A DNA stretch of 64,000 nucleotides from Bradyrhizobium sp. URHD0069 (lineage in GTDB: Bacteria; Pseudomonadota; Alphaproteobacteria; Rhizobiales; Xanthobacteraceae), in NCBI RefSeq assembly GCF_000701345.1, contig NZ_KL370776.1, positions 253,321-317,320 of the forward strand, in the 5' to 3' direction. Shown piece by piece: positions 37,637 to 47,649 of the stretch. Numbering within the stretch: position 1 is the first letter of the stretch; every line of letters begins with the position of its first letter. A model generated the notes under the pieces. It was given only the letters and a program-made list of their open reading frames with translations, made no database searches and had not been told where the DNA came from. The translations under genes and the position numbers were made by a program.

Positions 37637-37807
37637 AACTAGAGCGTTTTCAAGCGAAGTGGAGACCGGGTCGCGTCAAGAAAGCGCGTCAAATCAAGAA
37701 CTAGAGCCCCGTTTCGATTCGATAGAAATGGAAAAGGTTCTGGTCTGGCGCAGGCCACGTGGGCCCTGTACCGTCAGCTAAACTGGCTAACCGGAACTTC
37801 TGAAGGT

Positions 37808-38758
37808 ATGAGCAAAAAATCCTCGCAATCGCTTGCTGCCGAGCTGAAGCCCTTCATCGCGCCGTTCCGCTTTGACGGATCGGGCGAATTCCATCTCAAG
37901 TCGCACAAGACCAATGAGAAGGGCGGTCTCGACAAGAACACGGCTGAAGAGATCCTCGACGCCAATCGCAAACGCTTAAGCGATTTTCAGGAAAAACTCT
38001 ACGCGCAGGATCGCTGGTCGGTGCTGCTGATCCTTCAGGGCATGGACGCGGCGGGCAAGGACAGCGCCATCAAGAGCATATTCGCCGGCGTCAATCCGCA
38101 GGGCTGTGAGGTGCATTCGTTCAAGCAGCCGTCGACGCTCGAACTCGATCATGATTTCTTGTGGCGCAGCGCGATTGCGCTGCCGCAGCGTGGCCGTATT
38201 GGCATCTTCAACCGTTCCTACTATGAAGAATGCCTGGTGGTGCGGGTTCATCCGGAAATCCTTGCCAAGGAGAAGATCCCGCCTCAGCTGGTGACCAAAA
38301 ACATCTGGCGCGAACGGTTCGAGGACATTTCCAGTTTTGAGCGCTACCTCGCGCGCAACGGCACCGTAATCCTGAAGTTCTTTCTCAACACCTCGAAAGA
38401 GGAGCAGCGCCAGCGGTTTCTCGACCGGTTGAACGAGCCTGCGAAGAACTGGAAATTTTCGATGGCGGATATCGCCGAGCGCGCGCTGTGGGGGAAATAC
38501 CAGGCAGCGTATCAAGAGGTCGTCAGACATACCTCGACGGCGGCAGCGCCATGGCACGTGGTGCCGGCCGATCACAAATGGTTCGCGCGGGTGGTGATCG
38601 GCTCCACCATCGTCAGCGCGCTCGAAAAGCTCGACCTGAAATTCCCGGAAGTCGATGGCGCCTCGCTGCAGGAGTTCAAGCAGGTGCGCAAGGCGCTGCT
38701 GGCGGAGGGCGAGGGCGGAGCGAAGAAGGTGACGGCGGGAAACGCGGCGAAGAAATAG
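37808..38758 (+). CDS. ppk2: Polyphosphate kinase 2 family protein
   Basis: Uses polyphosphate to phosphorylate nucleotides or the reverse; the class (AMP or NDP acceptor) cannot be decided by eye. 316 residues. Walker A 'LQGMDAAGKDSAIKSIFAGVNPQGCEVHSF', the lid region 'RGRIGIFNRSYYEECLVVRVHPE' (Walker B), then 'FLNTSKEEQRQRFLDRLNEPAKNWKFS'. An AAGG-like site is weakly placed before the ATG. Confidence 0.93.
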   Translation: MSKKSSQSLAAELKPFIAPFRFDGSGEFHLKSHKTNEKGGLDKNTAEEILDANRKRLSDFQEKLYAQDRWSVLLILQGMDAAGKDSAIKSIFAGVNPQGCEVHSFKQPSTLELDHDFLWRSAIALPQRGRIGIFNRSYYEECLVVRVHPEILAKEKIPPQLVTKNIWRERFEDISSFERYLARNGTVILKFFLNTSKEEQRQRFLDRLNEPAKNWKFSMADIAERALWGKYQAAYQEVVRHTSTAAAPWHVVPADHKWFARVVIGSTIVSALEKLDLKFPEVDGASLQEFKQVRKALLAEGEGGAKKVTAGNAAKK

Positions 38759-39211
38759 CGGCGATCGGCGCAATGAGACCGACATCCTCGATCACGACCA
38801 TCGTCGGCTGCAGAAGGCGGGCGGGATTCATGAATTGGGGCAAGCAATGTGACCCGCGCTGCCTCGATGCGGATTCCTGCCTCGTATCCGTACTCACGAT
38901 ATCTGGCGCCGCTCAGCGATCTTGTGGATAGGCTCCCACGGTCGCTCCAATTTCAGTAACCGAAGCTTAAGGTTGCGTCGCATAATGTCGGTTGATAACG
39001 AGGCACGTTTGGCCAAATCTTGCGGGTTGAAGTCCGCGATATAACCAAAAAGGGGCGTCTTCGAAGCAAATCCCGTTCAGCGCCCCTCTGGTGTCCTGCG
39101 ACCGCCCCTCCAAATCCGTCGATAAGCCTGCGCCGCAACCCGCTGCGGCGTCTGAAATCGCTTAATGCCAGCAAAAACGTTCATCATCTTTACAGCACGA
39201 AAGAAAAAAGC
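38759..39211. other. Intergenic region with two hairpins
   Basis: No credible gene. AGGGGCG (39051-39057) pairs with CGCCCCT (39081-39087), and CGCCGCA (39131-39137) pairs with TGCGGCG (39144-39150). These could be terminators for ppk2 or leader structures of the following operon; no clear promoter was recognised. Confidence 0.5.
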
Positions 39212-40186
39212 ATGTCCATCACGAAGCGCTCGTTTCTCGCCGGGGCTACCACGCTCACTGCCTTCACCGTTCTGACAGGCAGGCTCCGGGCTGAGCCCGT
39301 CAAAACCATCCGGATGGACTTTGCGACTTATAATCCGGTCAGTTTGATCCTCAAAAACAACGGTTTCATGGAGAAAGAACTGGCTGGCGACGGCATCAAT
39401 GTCGAATGGGTTCAGAGCGCAGGCAGCAACGTCGCCCTCGACTTGTTGAAGAACGATAAAACGGATTTCGGATCGACCGCAGGTGCTGCCGCTCTCATCG
39501 GACGCGCTAACGGCAATCCTCTCAAGTCGATTTACGTGTTCTCACGTCCGGAATGGACCGCGCTGGTGGTCGGTGCGGCATCGCCGCTGACGGGCCTCGC
39601 TGACCTCAAGGGCAAAAAGGTCGCCGCCACCCCCGGTACGGATCCGCACATCTTCTTGCTGCGCGCGCTGGAAAGCGTCGGCTTGACCGACAAGTACATC
39701 GTGCTGAAGCCGTTGCCCCACGCGGAAGGCCGGGCCGCTCTGGAAAAAGGCGAAGTCGACGCCTGGGCAGGCCTCGACCCTATCATGGCGCAGAGCGAAC
39801 TGGTTGCCAAATCCCGACTGCTGTTCCGCGATCCGGTCCTGAACACCTACGGAATCCTCAATGTCCGCGAAGCCTTTGCGGCGGCCCAGCCCGAGTTGGT
39901 CAAGCGTGTGCTGAAGATCTACGATCAGGCCAGGCTGTACGCGGTCGAGCATCCGGGCGAGCTGCGCGCGGCGCTGGTCGCGGCCGCAAAGATCGACGAG
40001 GCCGTTGCCTCGCGGCAGTTGGAGCGAACCGACCTGCGCAACTCGGTGATTGGTACCGCGCAACAGCGCACGATCACGGCGGCCGGTGACGTGCTCAAGA
40101 AAAGCGGGATTATCCCCCAAACGGTCGATATCGAAAAAGTGGTTACGGGCATGATCGACCGCTCCTTCGCACCTACCAAGGCCTAG
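39212..40186 (+). CDS. SsuA-like substrate-binding protein paired with a chemoreceptor
   Basis: 324 residues from [18 protein letters not shown]; the signal region has KR rather than RR, so it is Tat-like at best. Binding-fold motifs: '[47 protein letters not shown]' and '[28 protein letters not shown]'. No permease or ATPase gene is adjacent; instead a methyl-accepting chemotaxis gene starts 4 bases after its stop. Confidence 0.87.
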   Translation: MSITKRSFLAGATTLTAFTVLTGRLRAEPVKTIRMDFATYNPVSLILKNNGFMEKELAGDGINVEWVQSAGSNVALDLLKNDKTDFGSTAGAAALIGRANGNPLKSIYVFSRPEWTALVVGAASPLTGLADLKGKKVAATPGTDPHIFLLRALESVGLTDKYIVLKPLPHAEGRAALEKGEVDAWAGLDPIMAQSELVAKSRLLFRDPVLNTYGILNVREAFAAAQPELVKRVLKIYDQARLYAVEHPGELRAALVAAAKIDEAVASRQLERTDLRNSVIGTAQQRTITAAGDVLKKSGIIPQTVDIEKVVTGMIDRSFAPTKA

Positions 40187-40190
40187 ACCG

Positions 40191-42311
40191 ATGAAAGCCA
40201 AGTTCGGCGTTCGGGAACGGCTTTGCGCCGCGTTCGCGACCATTGGACTGCTCCCCATCGTCTCGGCGGGCGTGGCCTGGATCGCATTCGACCAGATGGA
40301 TGGCGCGATCAATGATATCGCTCGCGCCAAGCTGCCTCAGATCGAGGGGTCCTTGTCGCTTGCCAGGCGTGTCGATCTCCTGGTGAGCTACGGCTATCAG
40401 CTGTTGGACTCCCCATCGGACGCCGAGCGAAAAACCCGGGCCTCTGCGGTTGGCGAATCGTTGTCCGGTGCCAGCGGCGAATTGCAGACGTTGCGTGGCG
40501 GCACGCTGGACAAGGAAGCGGCCTCCGCGATCGAGTCGCGACTGGCTGATCTCAGCAAGGCTCTCACCCGGGCCGATACCGTGGTGGGCCAGTCGCTGGC
40601 GGCGAGGTCCAAGCTGGCCGAGTTGCCGGAAAAGGCTGCGGAGCTCAATTCCAAGCTGACCGGCGCCTTGCGACCGCTGGTCATCGAGCGCGGCAACAAA
40701 ACCGTCGGATTGATCGGCGAGATGGCGTCGCCTTCAACGACGGCAGAGGCCCGCTCGGAGGCCGCCACCTCGATGAAGGCGCTGGGATATGTTTCGATCG
40801 CACTGGCCAATATCGGTCAATCGAGCGCCCGTCTTCAGACGGCGTTCGTGCAAACCACCGTGGCGCCGGACGATGCGGCCCTCAAACCCATTCAGCAGAC
40901 GATCGCGCGCGAGATCGACGCCATGGCGATTGCGCTCGATGATCTGGACGCGGAAAGCCGGAATGTGCTGGAACCGTTTGTCGAAGCGCTTGACAAATTG
41001 GCCAAGGAGAATTGGACCGCGCTTCGGCGAACCGGCCTGGCTGCCGATGCGGCCCGGGTCTCGGTCATCGAAGAGAGCCGAACGGCCTCGGCCGGCTTGA
41101 ACGACGCCGTCAGCGCCAACGTGAAGGTCGCCAAGGCGCAGGTTGCTGAGGCCTCGTCCTCGGCAAGCGAGACCATCGTCCAGAGCCGTCATTTCCTGCA
41201 AGGCACGGCCCTGGCCGGGCTGCTGCTCGCCGGTCTGATCGGCTGGCTGTATGTCGAGCGGAATATCGGACGGCGGCTGGTTGGACTCGAAGGCAGCATG
41301 CGGCGGATTGCGGACGGCGATCTGGAAACGGCCGGGCCGCCATCGAGTTCGGACGAAATCGGGCGCATGGCCAATGCCCTCGAGACCTTCCGCGCCAACG
41401 GGCTGGAGATCCAATCCCTGCAACGGGAGCAGCAGACCTCGGAGCAGCGAGCCGCGGCACGTCGCAAGGCGGACATGCAAAAACTCGCCGACGAGTTCGA
41501 GGGCGCGGTCGGCAAGATCATCCACACCGTCTCCTCGGCGGCATCCGAGCTGGAAGCTTCGGCGAATACGATGACATCGACCGCCGACCGGACCGAAACT
41601 CTGTCGAACGTCGTCGCGTCGGCATCGGAAGAAGCCTCGGCCAACGTCCAGTCGGTCGCATCGGCAACCGAAGAGATGGCTTCGTCGGTCAACGAAATCA
41701 GCCGTCAGGTGCAAGAATCTGCCCGTATCGCAAGCGGAGCGGTGGAGCAGGCGCGGAAAACCAACGATCGCGTCAGCGAATTGTCGAAGGCGGCGAGCCG
41801 GATTGGGGATGTTGTCGAACTGATCAACACCATCGCCGGGCAGACCAACCTGCTGGCCCTCAATGCCACGATCGAGGCGGCGCGCGCGGGCGACGCCGGC
41901 CGCGGTTTCGCCGTGGTGGCTTCCGAGGTGAAGGCGCTGGCCGAGCAGACCGCGAAGGCAACCGGCGAGATCAGTCAGCAGATCAGCGGCATCCAGAGCG
42001 CGACCAACGAATCGGTGGTCTCGATCAAGGAGATCGGCATCACCATCGGACGCATGTCGGAGATTTCATCTACGATCGCATCCGCCATCGAGGAGCAGGG
42101 GGCGGCGACCCAGGAAATTTCCCGCAACGTGCAGCGGGCGGCGGAAGGGACCACGCAGGTGGCGTCGAATATCGTCGATGTGCAGCGCGGCTCCAGCGAG
42201 ACCGGATCGGCATCCTCCCAGGTGCTGTCTTCCGCTCAGTCGCTTTCCATTGAAAGCAACCGGCTGAAGCTCGAAGTGCAGAACTTCCTTGCGACGGTAC
42301 GGGCCGCTTGA
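40191..42311 (+). CDS. Methyl-accepting chemotaxis protein
   Basis: 706 residues: membrane helix 1 (about 12-35), a ~295-residue mostly helical periplasmic sensor, helix 2 (about 334-356, '[21 protein letters not shown]'), HAMP (about 357-410), and a cytoplasmic signalling domain with the hairpin tip '[42 protein letters not shown]' (about 545-590). No CheR-tethering pentapeptide is visible at the C terminus. Co-transcribed with the binding protein upstream, which suggests binding-protein-mediated sensing. Confidence 0.93.
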   Translation: MKAKFGVRERLCAAFATIGLLPIVSAGVAWIAFDQMDGAINDIARAKLPQIEGSLSLARRVDLLVSYGYQLLDSPSDAERKTRASAVGESLSGASGELQTLRGGTLDKEAASAIESRLADLSKALTRADTVVGQSLAARSKLAELPEKAAELNSKLTGALRPLVIERGNKTVGLIGEMASPSTTAEARSEAATSMKALGYVSIALANIGQSSARLQTAFVQTTVAPDDAALKPIQQTIAREIDAMAIALDDLDAESRNVLEPFVEALDKLAKENWTALRRTGLAADAARVSVIEESRTASAGLNDAVSANVKVAKAQVAEASSSASETIVQSRHFLQGTALAGLLLAGLIGWLYVERNIGRRLVGLEGSMRRIADGDLETAGPPSSSDEIGRMANALETFRANGLEIQSLQREQQTSEQRAAARRKADMQKLADEFEGAVGKIIHTVSSAASELEASANTMTSTADRTETLSNVVASASEEASANVQSVASATEEMASSVNEISRQVQESARIASGAVEQARKTNDRVSELSKAASRIGDVVELINTIAGQTNLLALNATIEAARAGDAGRGFAVVASEVKALAEQTAKATGEISQQISGIQSATNESVVSIKEIGITIGRMSEISSTIASAIEEQGAATQEISRNVQRAAEGTTQVASNIVDVQRGSSETGSASSQVLSSAQSLSIESNRLKLEVQNFLATVRAA

Positions 42312-42418
42312 CGATAATGATGGCGACTGGCAACCATTCATGCCAGTCGCGTTTGAATCATGCGCGGCAAGCTTCGGACAAAATCGGTAGTCAACCTCGG
42401 CGATCAACACGCAAAATG

Positions 42419-42445
42419 ATCGTAACAGCAAATCATCGTAACAGC
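42419..42445. repeat. Direct repeat ATCGTAACAGC x2
   Basis: Two 11-base copies, 16 bases apart start to start, about 90 bases upstream of soxC. Possible activator or repressor site; no matching regulator gene nearby. Confidence 0.5.
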
Positions 42446-42536
42446 GCCAAAGCGAGAGGGCGCCTTTCGTCCTGACAGGTGTGTCAGCACGTGAGCGCAG
42501 TCATGAAGTCATTCAATTCCTTAGGGGGAGCGAACA

Positions 42537-43958
42537 ATGCGGCAGCAACATCCGGCCGTCTACGACGAAAAAGCCCAGCGGTTAGCCGATGAGATGGTTT
42601 TGGCGGAAGCGCGACACATCGCGCAGCGCAAAGCCCAGGATCAGGATCTGGATCAGGACTGCGACTGCAAGGAGGGCATGTTTCCTCAGGCCAGCGTGAC
42701 CGATCGTCGCAAATTCCTGTTTGCCGCGGCCTCGGTTGCCGGCGTCGCGGGCTCATCCGCCCTTGCCCAGGCAGCCGACAAAAAGGCGCCGGCCGGCGCC
42801 TTTCATTTCGACGTGCCGGCGGATCCGACCAAGGAGCAGGGTCGCGCAGTTCTCGCCGACGGCGGCTACGGTTCGCGCTCGCAATTCGAGACGGAGGTGC
42901 GGTGGCGCTATCCGACGCCCAACGATCTTACGTCCTGGAGCATGACACCGCTCGACAAAATGCTCGGCAACCTCACGCCATCAGGCCTGCATTTCGAGCG
43001 GCATCACGGCGGCATCCCGACGATCGATCCTGCAAAGCACAGTCTGATCGTTCACGGAATGGTCGACACGCCAGAGAAATTCTCGATCGACGACCTCAAG
43101 CGTTTTCCATCCGTCACCCGCAAGCATTTCATCGAATGCTCAGGCAACGGATTGACCGAGTGGAATAAGCCGACGCTGAAAACCGTGCAGGGCACGCATG
43201 GCCTGATCAGCACATCGGAATGGACCGGCGTGCAATTCTCCACGCTTGCGCGCGAGCTTGGCCTGAAGGAGGGCTCCGCCTGGGTATTGGCCGAGGGGGC
43301 CGATGCCGCGGTGATGACGCGCAGCGTGCCGATGGAAAAGATGCTCAAGGATGCGCTGGTCGCCTATGGGCAGAACGGCGAGGCGCTGCGGCCCGAACAG
43401 GGTTATCCGTTGCGGCTTCTGCTGCCAGGCTATGAGGGCAACACGCATATCAAATGGCTGCGGCGTCTCGAGATCAGCGACAAGCCGTTCATGACGCGCG
43501 AGGAGACCTCGAAATACACCGATCTTCTTGCTGACGGCAAAGCCCGTCAGTTCAGCATGGAGATGGATGCCAAGTCCGTCATCACCTTCCCATCCGGTGA
43601 CATGAAGCTGCCACGTCCGGGCTTCTATAACATTCAGGGATTTGCATGGACCGGGCGCGGCCGCGTGCAGTCGGTCGACGTGTCCGTCGATGGCGGCAAG
43701 AGCTGGTATCCCGCGCAACTCGGCTCGTCGCCCGAGCCAATCTGCACCCTGCGCTTTTCTTTTCCCTGGGTCTGGGACGGTAAGCCGGCGGTGCTGCAAA
43801 GCCGCTGCACCGATGAGACCGGCTATGTGCAGCCAACGTTGAAGCAGCTGATCGCTATTCGCGGATCCAACGGTCCGTTCGGATCGGTCTACCACCTCAA
43901 TGCCATTCAAAGCTGGGCAGTCAACGAAGCCGGGGATGTCGCCAATGTTCACGCGTAA
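42537..43958 (+). CDS. soxC: Molybdopterin sulfite dehydrogenase SoxC-like
   Basis: Oxidises sulfite or protein-bound sulfane in the periplasm. 473 residues: Tat signal with 'TDRRKFLFAAASVAGVAGSSALAQAA' at about 54-80, a sulfite-oxidase molybdenum domain with the Mo-ligand Cys201 in 'KHFIECSGNG', and a Mo-co dimerisation domain ('IQGFAWTGRGRVQSVDVSVDGGKSWYPAQLG'). The Tat motif lies unusually far from the N terminus; an ATG at 42678 directly before it (preceded closely by GGAGG) is an alternative start, while 42537 has AGGGGGAG. The cytochrome c gene overlaps its end. No soxXAYZB is in the window. Confidence 0.9.
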   Translation: MRQQHPAVYDEKAQRLADEMVLAEARHIAQRKAQDQDLDQDCDCKEGMFPQASVTDRRKFLFAAASVAGVAGSSALAQAADKKAPAGAFHFDVPADPTKEQGRAVLADGGYGSRSQFETEVRWRYPTPNDLTSWSMTPLDKMLGNLTPSGLHFERHHGGIPTIDPAKHSLIVHGMVDTPEKFSIDDLKRFPSVTRKHFIECSGNGLTEWNKPTLKTVQGTHGLISTSEWTGVQFSTLARELGLKEGSAWVLAEGADAAVMTRSVPMEKMLKDALVAYGQNGEALRPEQGYPLRLLLPGYEGNTHIKWLRRLEISDKPFMTREETSKYTDLLADGKARQFSMEMDAKSVITFPSGDMKLPRPGFYNIQGFAWTGRGRVQSVDVSVDGGKSWYPAQLGSSPEPICTLRFSFPWVWDGKPAVLQSRCTDETGYVQPTLKQLIAIRGSNGPFGSVYHLNAIQSWAVNEAGDVANVHA

Positions 43959-44517
43959 GAACCTGTTGAAGTCTGCCACCCTTCTCGTTTCGGTTCTGAT
44001 GTCGTCGGCCGCCTTTGCTCAGGGCGCGCCGGCGCATTTCGGCTTCGGCACTGCCGTGACGCCGCAGGATCTGGCGGGGTATTTTTCGATCCCGCCGGAT
44101 GGACGCGGATTGCCGCCGGGCAGCGGTAACGCCGCGGCCGGTGCGAAGGTTTTCGCCGAAAGTTGCGCTGCCTGTCATGGCGACAAGCTGCAGGGCAATC
44201 CGACAGCGGGAATCGGCGGCGATCGTCTGCTGGGCGGTCGCGGCTCGCTGGCGACCAAGACGCCGGTCAAGACCGTGGAAAGCTACTGGCCCTATGCGAC
44301 GACGCTGTTCGACTATGTGAAGCGCTCCATGCCGTTTAGCGCGCCGGGATCGCTGAAGGATGACGAGATCTATGCCGTCGTCGCCTATATCCTGTCGGAG
44401 GCCAAGGTCATCAAGCCGACCGATGTGATGGATGCGAAGACCCTGCCGAAGGTGGTGATGCCCAATCACGACGGCTTCATTCCAGACGCCCGGCCGGAGC
44501 TTTCGCTTTACCGGTGA
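43945..44517 (+). CDS. c-type cytochrome, SoxD-like electron acceptor of SoxC
   Basis: 190 residues from MFTRKNLLKS with a signal peptide ending 'SAAFA'. One haem c site, Cys74-Ala-Ala-Cys77-His78, and a Met ligand in 'KRSMPFSAPGSL'. GGGG 9 bases upstream supports this start over the ATG at 43936. It overlaps soxC by 14 bases in another frame. It is shorter than the two-domain SoxD of Paracoccus, so it is a single-haem form. Confidence 0.87.
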   Translation: MFTRKNLLKSATLLVSVLMSSAAFAQGAPAHFGFGTAVTPQDLAGYFSIPPDGRGLPPGSGNAAAGAKVFAESCAACHGDKLQGNPTAGIGGDRLLGGRGSLATKTPVKTVESYWPYATTLFDYVKRSMPFSAPGSLKDDEIYAVVAYILSEAKVIKPTDVMDAKTLPKVVMPNHDGFIPDARPELSLYR

Positions 44518-44814
44518 CAGTTTCTCGTCGCTCGATGCGGACGCAACGGCTTGCGTTGCGTCCGCATCAAGGCTCGTCTGAAATTCAATGCACGGCGTGG
44601 ACTTGTTAGTACGCAGCGATATACACCCGCGCCCTAAATAACTGGCGGCGGGGGATCAGGCCGCCACCGCTTGGCTTGGTGGTTCACCTTTCGGGTTCTG
44701 GCGTTACAATCTACCCAGACCCGCCCGTCGCGCGGGAATTCCGCGCGTATTGGTTTTCCCGCACGACGTGCGCGTCCATCTTTCTTGGCCGACAGAAGGA
44801 TCATCTGGGCTGGT
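44518..44814. other. Intergenic region between convergent genes
   Basis: No gene, strong terminator or repeat recognised in about 300 bases. Confidence 0.4.
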
Positions 44815-46257
44815 TCATGCCGCCACCCCTAATCCTTCCGCGGGCCTCACATTCTGGTTCATGCGGAACAGGTTCTGCGGATCGTAACGCCGCTTGACCT
44901 CGGCAAGCCGCTGATAGTTGCTGCCATAGGCTGCTTCGACGCGGTCGACCTCGTCCTCGGGCATGAAGTTGATGTAGGCCGTTCCGGCGGCATAAGGCTT
45001 GGCTGCCTCGAAGAGATTACGCGCCCAGCCGATACATGCCCGGTCCATCTGCGGTTCGCGCCAGCGTGCGTGAACATTCATGACGAAATGTGAGTTTCGC
45101 TGCGGGAAGGCGGTTGCATCAACGGCGACACGGCCGGCGGCGCCGCCGACATGACCGACGAATATCTCGCATTCCGGTCCGGGCAGTTCACGAACCGCAT
45201 CGGTCAGGATTCCAATCGTCGCGTCGGAGAATTCTATGAAATCAAGGCTCTTCCAGTAGTTGCGGGCGCCGGGAGTGAGCAAGGGATCGAACGCCTGCTG
45301 CCAGCCGGTAAAAGGATTGGGGCCGACAACGTCGGCGATCGGCTTGCCAATCGCGCGCAGCTTGGCTGTCGCCTTCTCGCCTGCCTCGAGATCGCCGCAG
45401 TAGCACATGGCGAGAACCAGGACCTCCTTGCCATGCCATTGCTCCGGAAGGAACGGCAGCGGCGGCGCCTGTCGCATTACTGCCCAGCAGGTAAGCTCGT
45501 CGGGCGCCGTTTCGAGAGCTTGCCGGTATTGCTCGAGAACGGTTTGGGCATCGTCGAACGGATGCACGACAAGTCCCGAGATGACCTGTGGACCGAGTTC
45601 GTGAAGCTTAAACTCGAAAGATGTGACGACGCCGAAATTCCCGCCGCCACCCCGCAGCGCCCAGAACAGGTCGGGGTTTTCCGTCGGGCTTGCGCGCACC
45701 AGCTCGCCGTTCGCCGTCACGACGTCTGCGGAAAGAAGGTTGTCTATCGTCAGGCCGAACTTGCGCGTGATCCAGCCGAACCCGCCGCCAAGCGTCAGTC
45801 CGGCAATGCCGGTCGTGGAGTTGATCCCTGTCGGCAGCGCCAGTCCGAAAGATTGGGTTTCCCTGTCGACATCGGCCAGCGTCGCCCCTGGCTCGACCCA
45901 CGCCTGTTTCGCTGCGGCGTCCACCCGCAACGCTTTCATGGACGACAGATCAATCATCAGACCGCCGTCACAGACTGCGTTGCCGGCAATGTTGTGCCCG
46001 CCACCACGCACCGAGACGAGCAAGTTGTTATCGCGTGCGAATCGTACCGCATTGACAACGTCGGCGGCCCCGGCGCATTGCACGATCAGACCGGGCCTGC
46101 GGTCGATCATCGCGTTCCAGATTGCGCGCGCTTCGTCATAAGACGCATCGCTCGCATCCAGCACGCTGCCACGCTGTTGCCCCGCCAGCGCCTCGATCGC
46201 CGCGGCGCTTACCGTCGTCTTTCCTTCTTGCAGATTCGTGAGGCTCATGTCGTTCAT
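44815..46257 (-). CDS. FAD-linked oxidoreductase of the berberine-bridge/6-HDNO type
   Basis: 480 residues from MNDMSLTNLQEG, with GGAGGGAACC upstream; the frame extends to 46467 without support. FAD_binding_4 domain: 'VSVRGGGHNIAGNAVCDGGLMIDLSSMKALRVD' carries the His that covalently binds FAD in relatives; 'ALPTGINSTTGIAGLTLGGGFGWITRKFGLTIDNLLSADVVTANGELVRASPTENPDLFWALRGGGGNFGVVTSFEF' continues it. The C-terminal BBE motif is 'INFMPEDEVDRVEAAYGSNYQRLAEVKRRYDPQNLFRMNQNV'. Likely an oxidase of sugars or small organics. Confidence 0.9.
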   Translation of the reverse strand: MNDMSLTNLQEGKTTVSAAAIEALAGQQRGSVLDASDASYDEARAIWNAMIDRRPGLIVQCAGAADVVNAVRFARDNNLLVSVRGGGHNIAGNAVCDGGLMIDLSSMKALRVDAAAKQAWVEPGATLADVDRETQSFGLALPTGINSTTGIAGLTLGGGFGWITRKFGLTIDNLLSADVVTANGELVRASPTENPDLFWALRGGGGNFGVVTSFEFKLHELGPQVISGLVVHPFDDAQTVLEQYRQALETAPDELTCWAVMRQAPPLPFLPEQWHGKEVLVLAMCYCGDLEAGEKATAKLRAIGKPIADVVGPNPFTGWQQAFDPLLTPGARNYWKSLDFIEFSDATIGILTDAVRELPGPECEIFVGHVGGAAGRVAVDATAFPQRNSHFVMNVHARWREPQMDRACIGWARNLFEAAKPYAAGTAYINFMPEDEVDRVEAAYGSNYQRLAEVKRRYDPQNLFRMNQNVRPAEGLGVAA

Positions 46258-47193
46258 GGTTCCCTCCTCCGAGAGCGCCCCCACGACCGGCATTCTGCGC
46301 TTGCCCCATGCACCGCGCAAGTCAGCAACTGTCAGCGGGTTTTCGTTATGGTGCCGAATTTCGTCATTGGGCCGTGTACGGCTTGCCGTCGGCTGGAAGG
46401 TCCCGAAATGGACACGAATGCGAAGTGCCGGCGGGCGCGATACCGCCCTCCAGCGTTCGATTAGCATGCCTTGGTTGGGTGCGGCTCAGGCCCCGTAACG
46501 CGTGTCCTGCATCCGGCGTCGTCCTAGTTTATTGATTTTGAATGTGAGAAAAATTGACCAGTAACTCGCAATGTGTCGCGGCATGATAGTTCCATCACCG
46601 CCCGCCATCGGCAACCATCGGTGACAGAGAGTCGGTAAACCGCACGGCACGCCGCGTTGAGTTATATGAACGACTATGATTTGGAAAATCAATCATTGTG
46701 GCCGAGACGATCAAGTTGTCGCCGGTCCGCGATCGCTCTTACTGGGACTGGAATCAGCGAACCGTTATTGTGGAATGCGCGTTGCAACGTTCTCTCGGTC
46801 GCAACAACAATTTGGCCGCGGATTCGTCTTAGCGAATTAATGCGTTCAACCCACTGCCGTTGAAAGCGGCGTTGGACGCTCAATGGATATATGGCACTCA
46901 TTAGGTCAACCTCGCTGACACGCCCCCTGCATGCTTGATAGATCGTCTAACGCGTTATCTAAGTGCTAATTTCTCTTTTACGAGCTGATGGCCTAACTCG
47001 CGCCCGCGCTGGGGCCGTTTCTTCTGGCGGTGGAGTCGACTCCCAACAGACTGGCAGCATCGGGCGCGGCCTTCGACTATTGTTAAGGTAATTGGGATCA
47101 AATGGGCAATGAGATGCTTATCTCGGTGTTCGCAGCCATTCTGAGGTATGGTACGGGCTGATTTCTTTCGCGCACCTTTGAAAGCGGCCCGCC
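46258..47193. other. Long intergenic region (about 930 bases)
   Basis: Between the divergent oxidase and response-regulator genes. Lower GC than the surroundings in 46500-47150. Several 60-130-codon frames exist but have no domain, no ribosome-binding site and no consistent codon use, so I do not call a gene. Promoters of both neighbours should be here, but none is clear. Confidence 0.5.
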
Positions 47194-47580
47194 ATGATAG
47201 CCCTTGATCATTCGCCTGTGCCTGCAGTCGTTCTCGTCGTCGAGGACGACATGCTGCTTCGCATGCGCGCCGTCGATATGGTGGAAGACGCCGGTTATAC
47301 CTCGGTCGAGGCGATGGATGCTGACCAGGCTGTTGCAATCTTGGAATCCAGATCCGACATCGCGTTGCTATTCACCGACATCCAGATGCCCGGCAGCATG
47401 GACGGATTGGGACTTGCCCGCTCCGTGCACGAGCGTTGGCCACCGATCAAGATCATCCTGGTTTCCGGCCAGCTCAAGCCGACGAGCGTCGATATTCCCG
47501 CCAACAGCCGCTTTTTTGGCAAGCCGCTTGAGGGCCAGGCCATGATAGCCCAGATACAGAACATGATCCGCCACGTCTGA
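47194..47580 (+). CDS. Single-domain response regulator
   Basis: 128 residues, receiver domain only. Acidic pair Glu17-Asp18-Asp19 in 'VVEDDMLLRM', phospho-acceptor Asp62 in 'LLFTDIQMPGSMDGLGLA', conserved Lys in 'FFGKPLEG'. This type, usually partnered with HWE/HisKA_2 kinases, is common in rhizobia; the kinase gene follows 69 bases later. Confidence 0.93.
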   Translation: MIALDHSPVPAVVLVVEDDMLLRMRAVDMVEDAGYTSVEAMDADQAVAILESRSDIALLFTDIQMPGSMDGLGLARSVHERWPPIKIILVSGQLKPTSVDIPANSRFFGKPLEGQAMIAQIQNMIRHV

Positions 47581-47649
47581 CGCCGGGCATTAGCAGGCCG
47601 AAACGGCGATAATCGCCCCTATTGCCGCGGCAATTGCGCCTCAATTGAA

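Noticed and set aside
40191-42311. Histidine kinase assignment from HAMP and coiled coil
   Set aside because: No H-box or ATP-binding motifs; the hairpin tip is clearly that of a methyl-accepting chemotaxis protein.
46486-47338. Short frames of 68-127 codons in the gap before the response regulator
   Set aside because: Inconsistent codon use, no recognisable family, overlapping each other on both strands.
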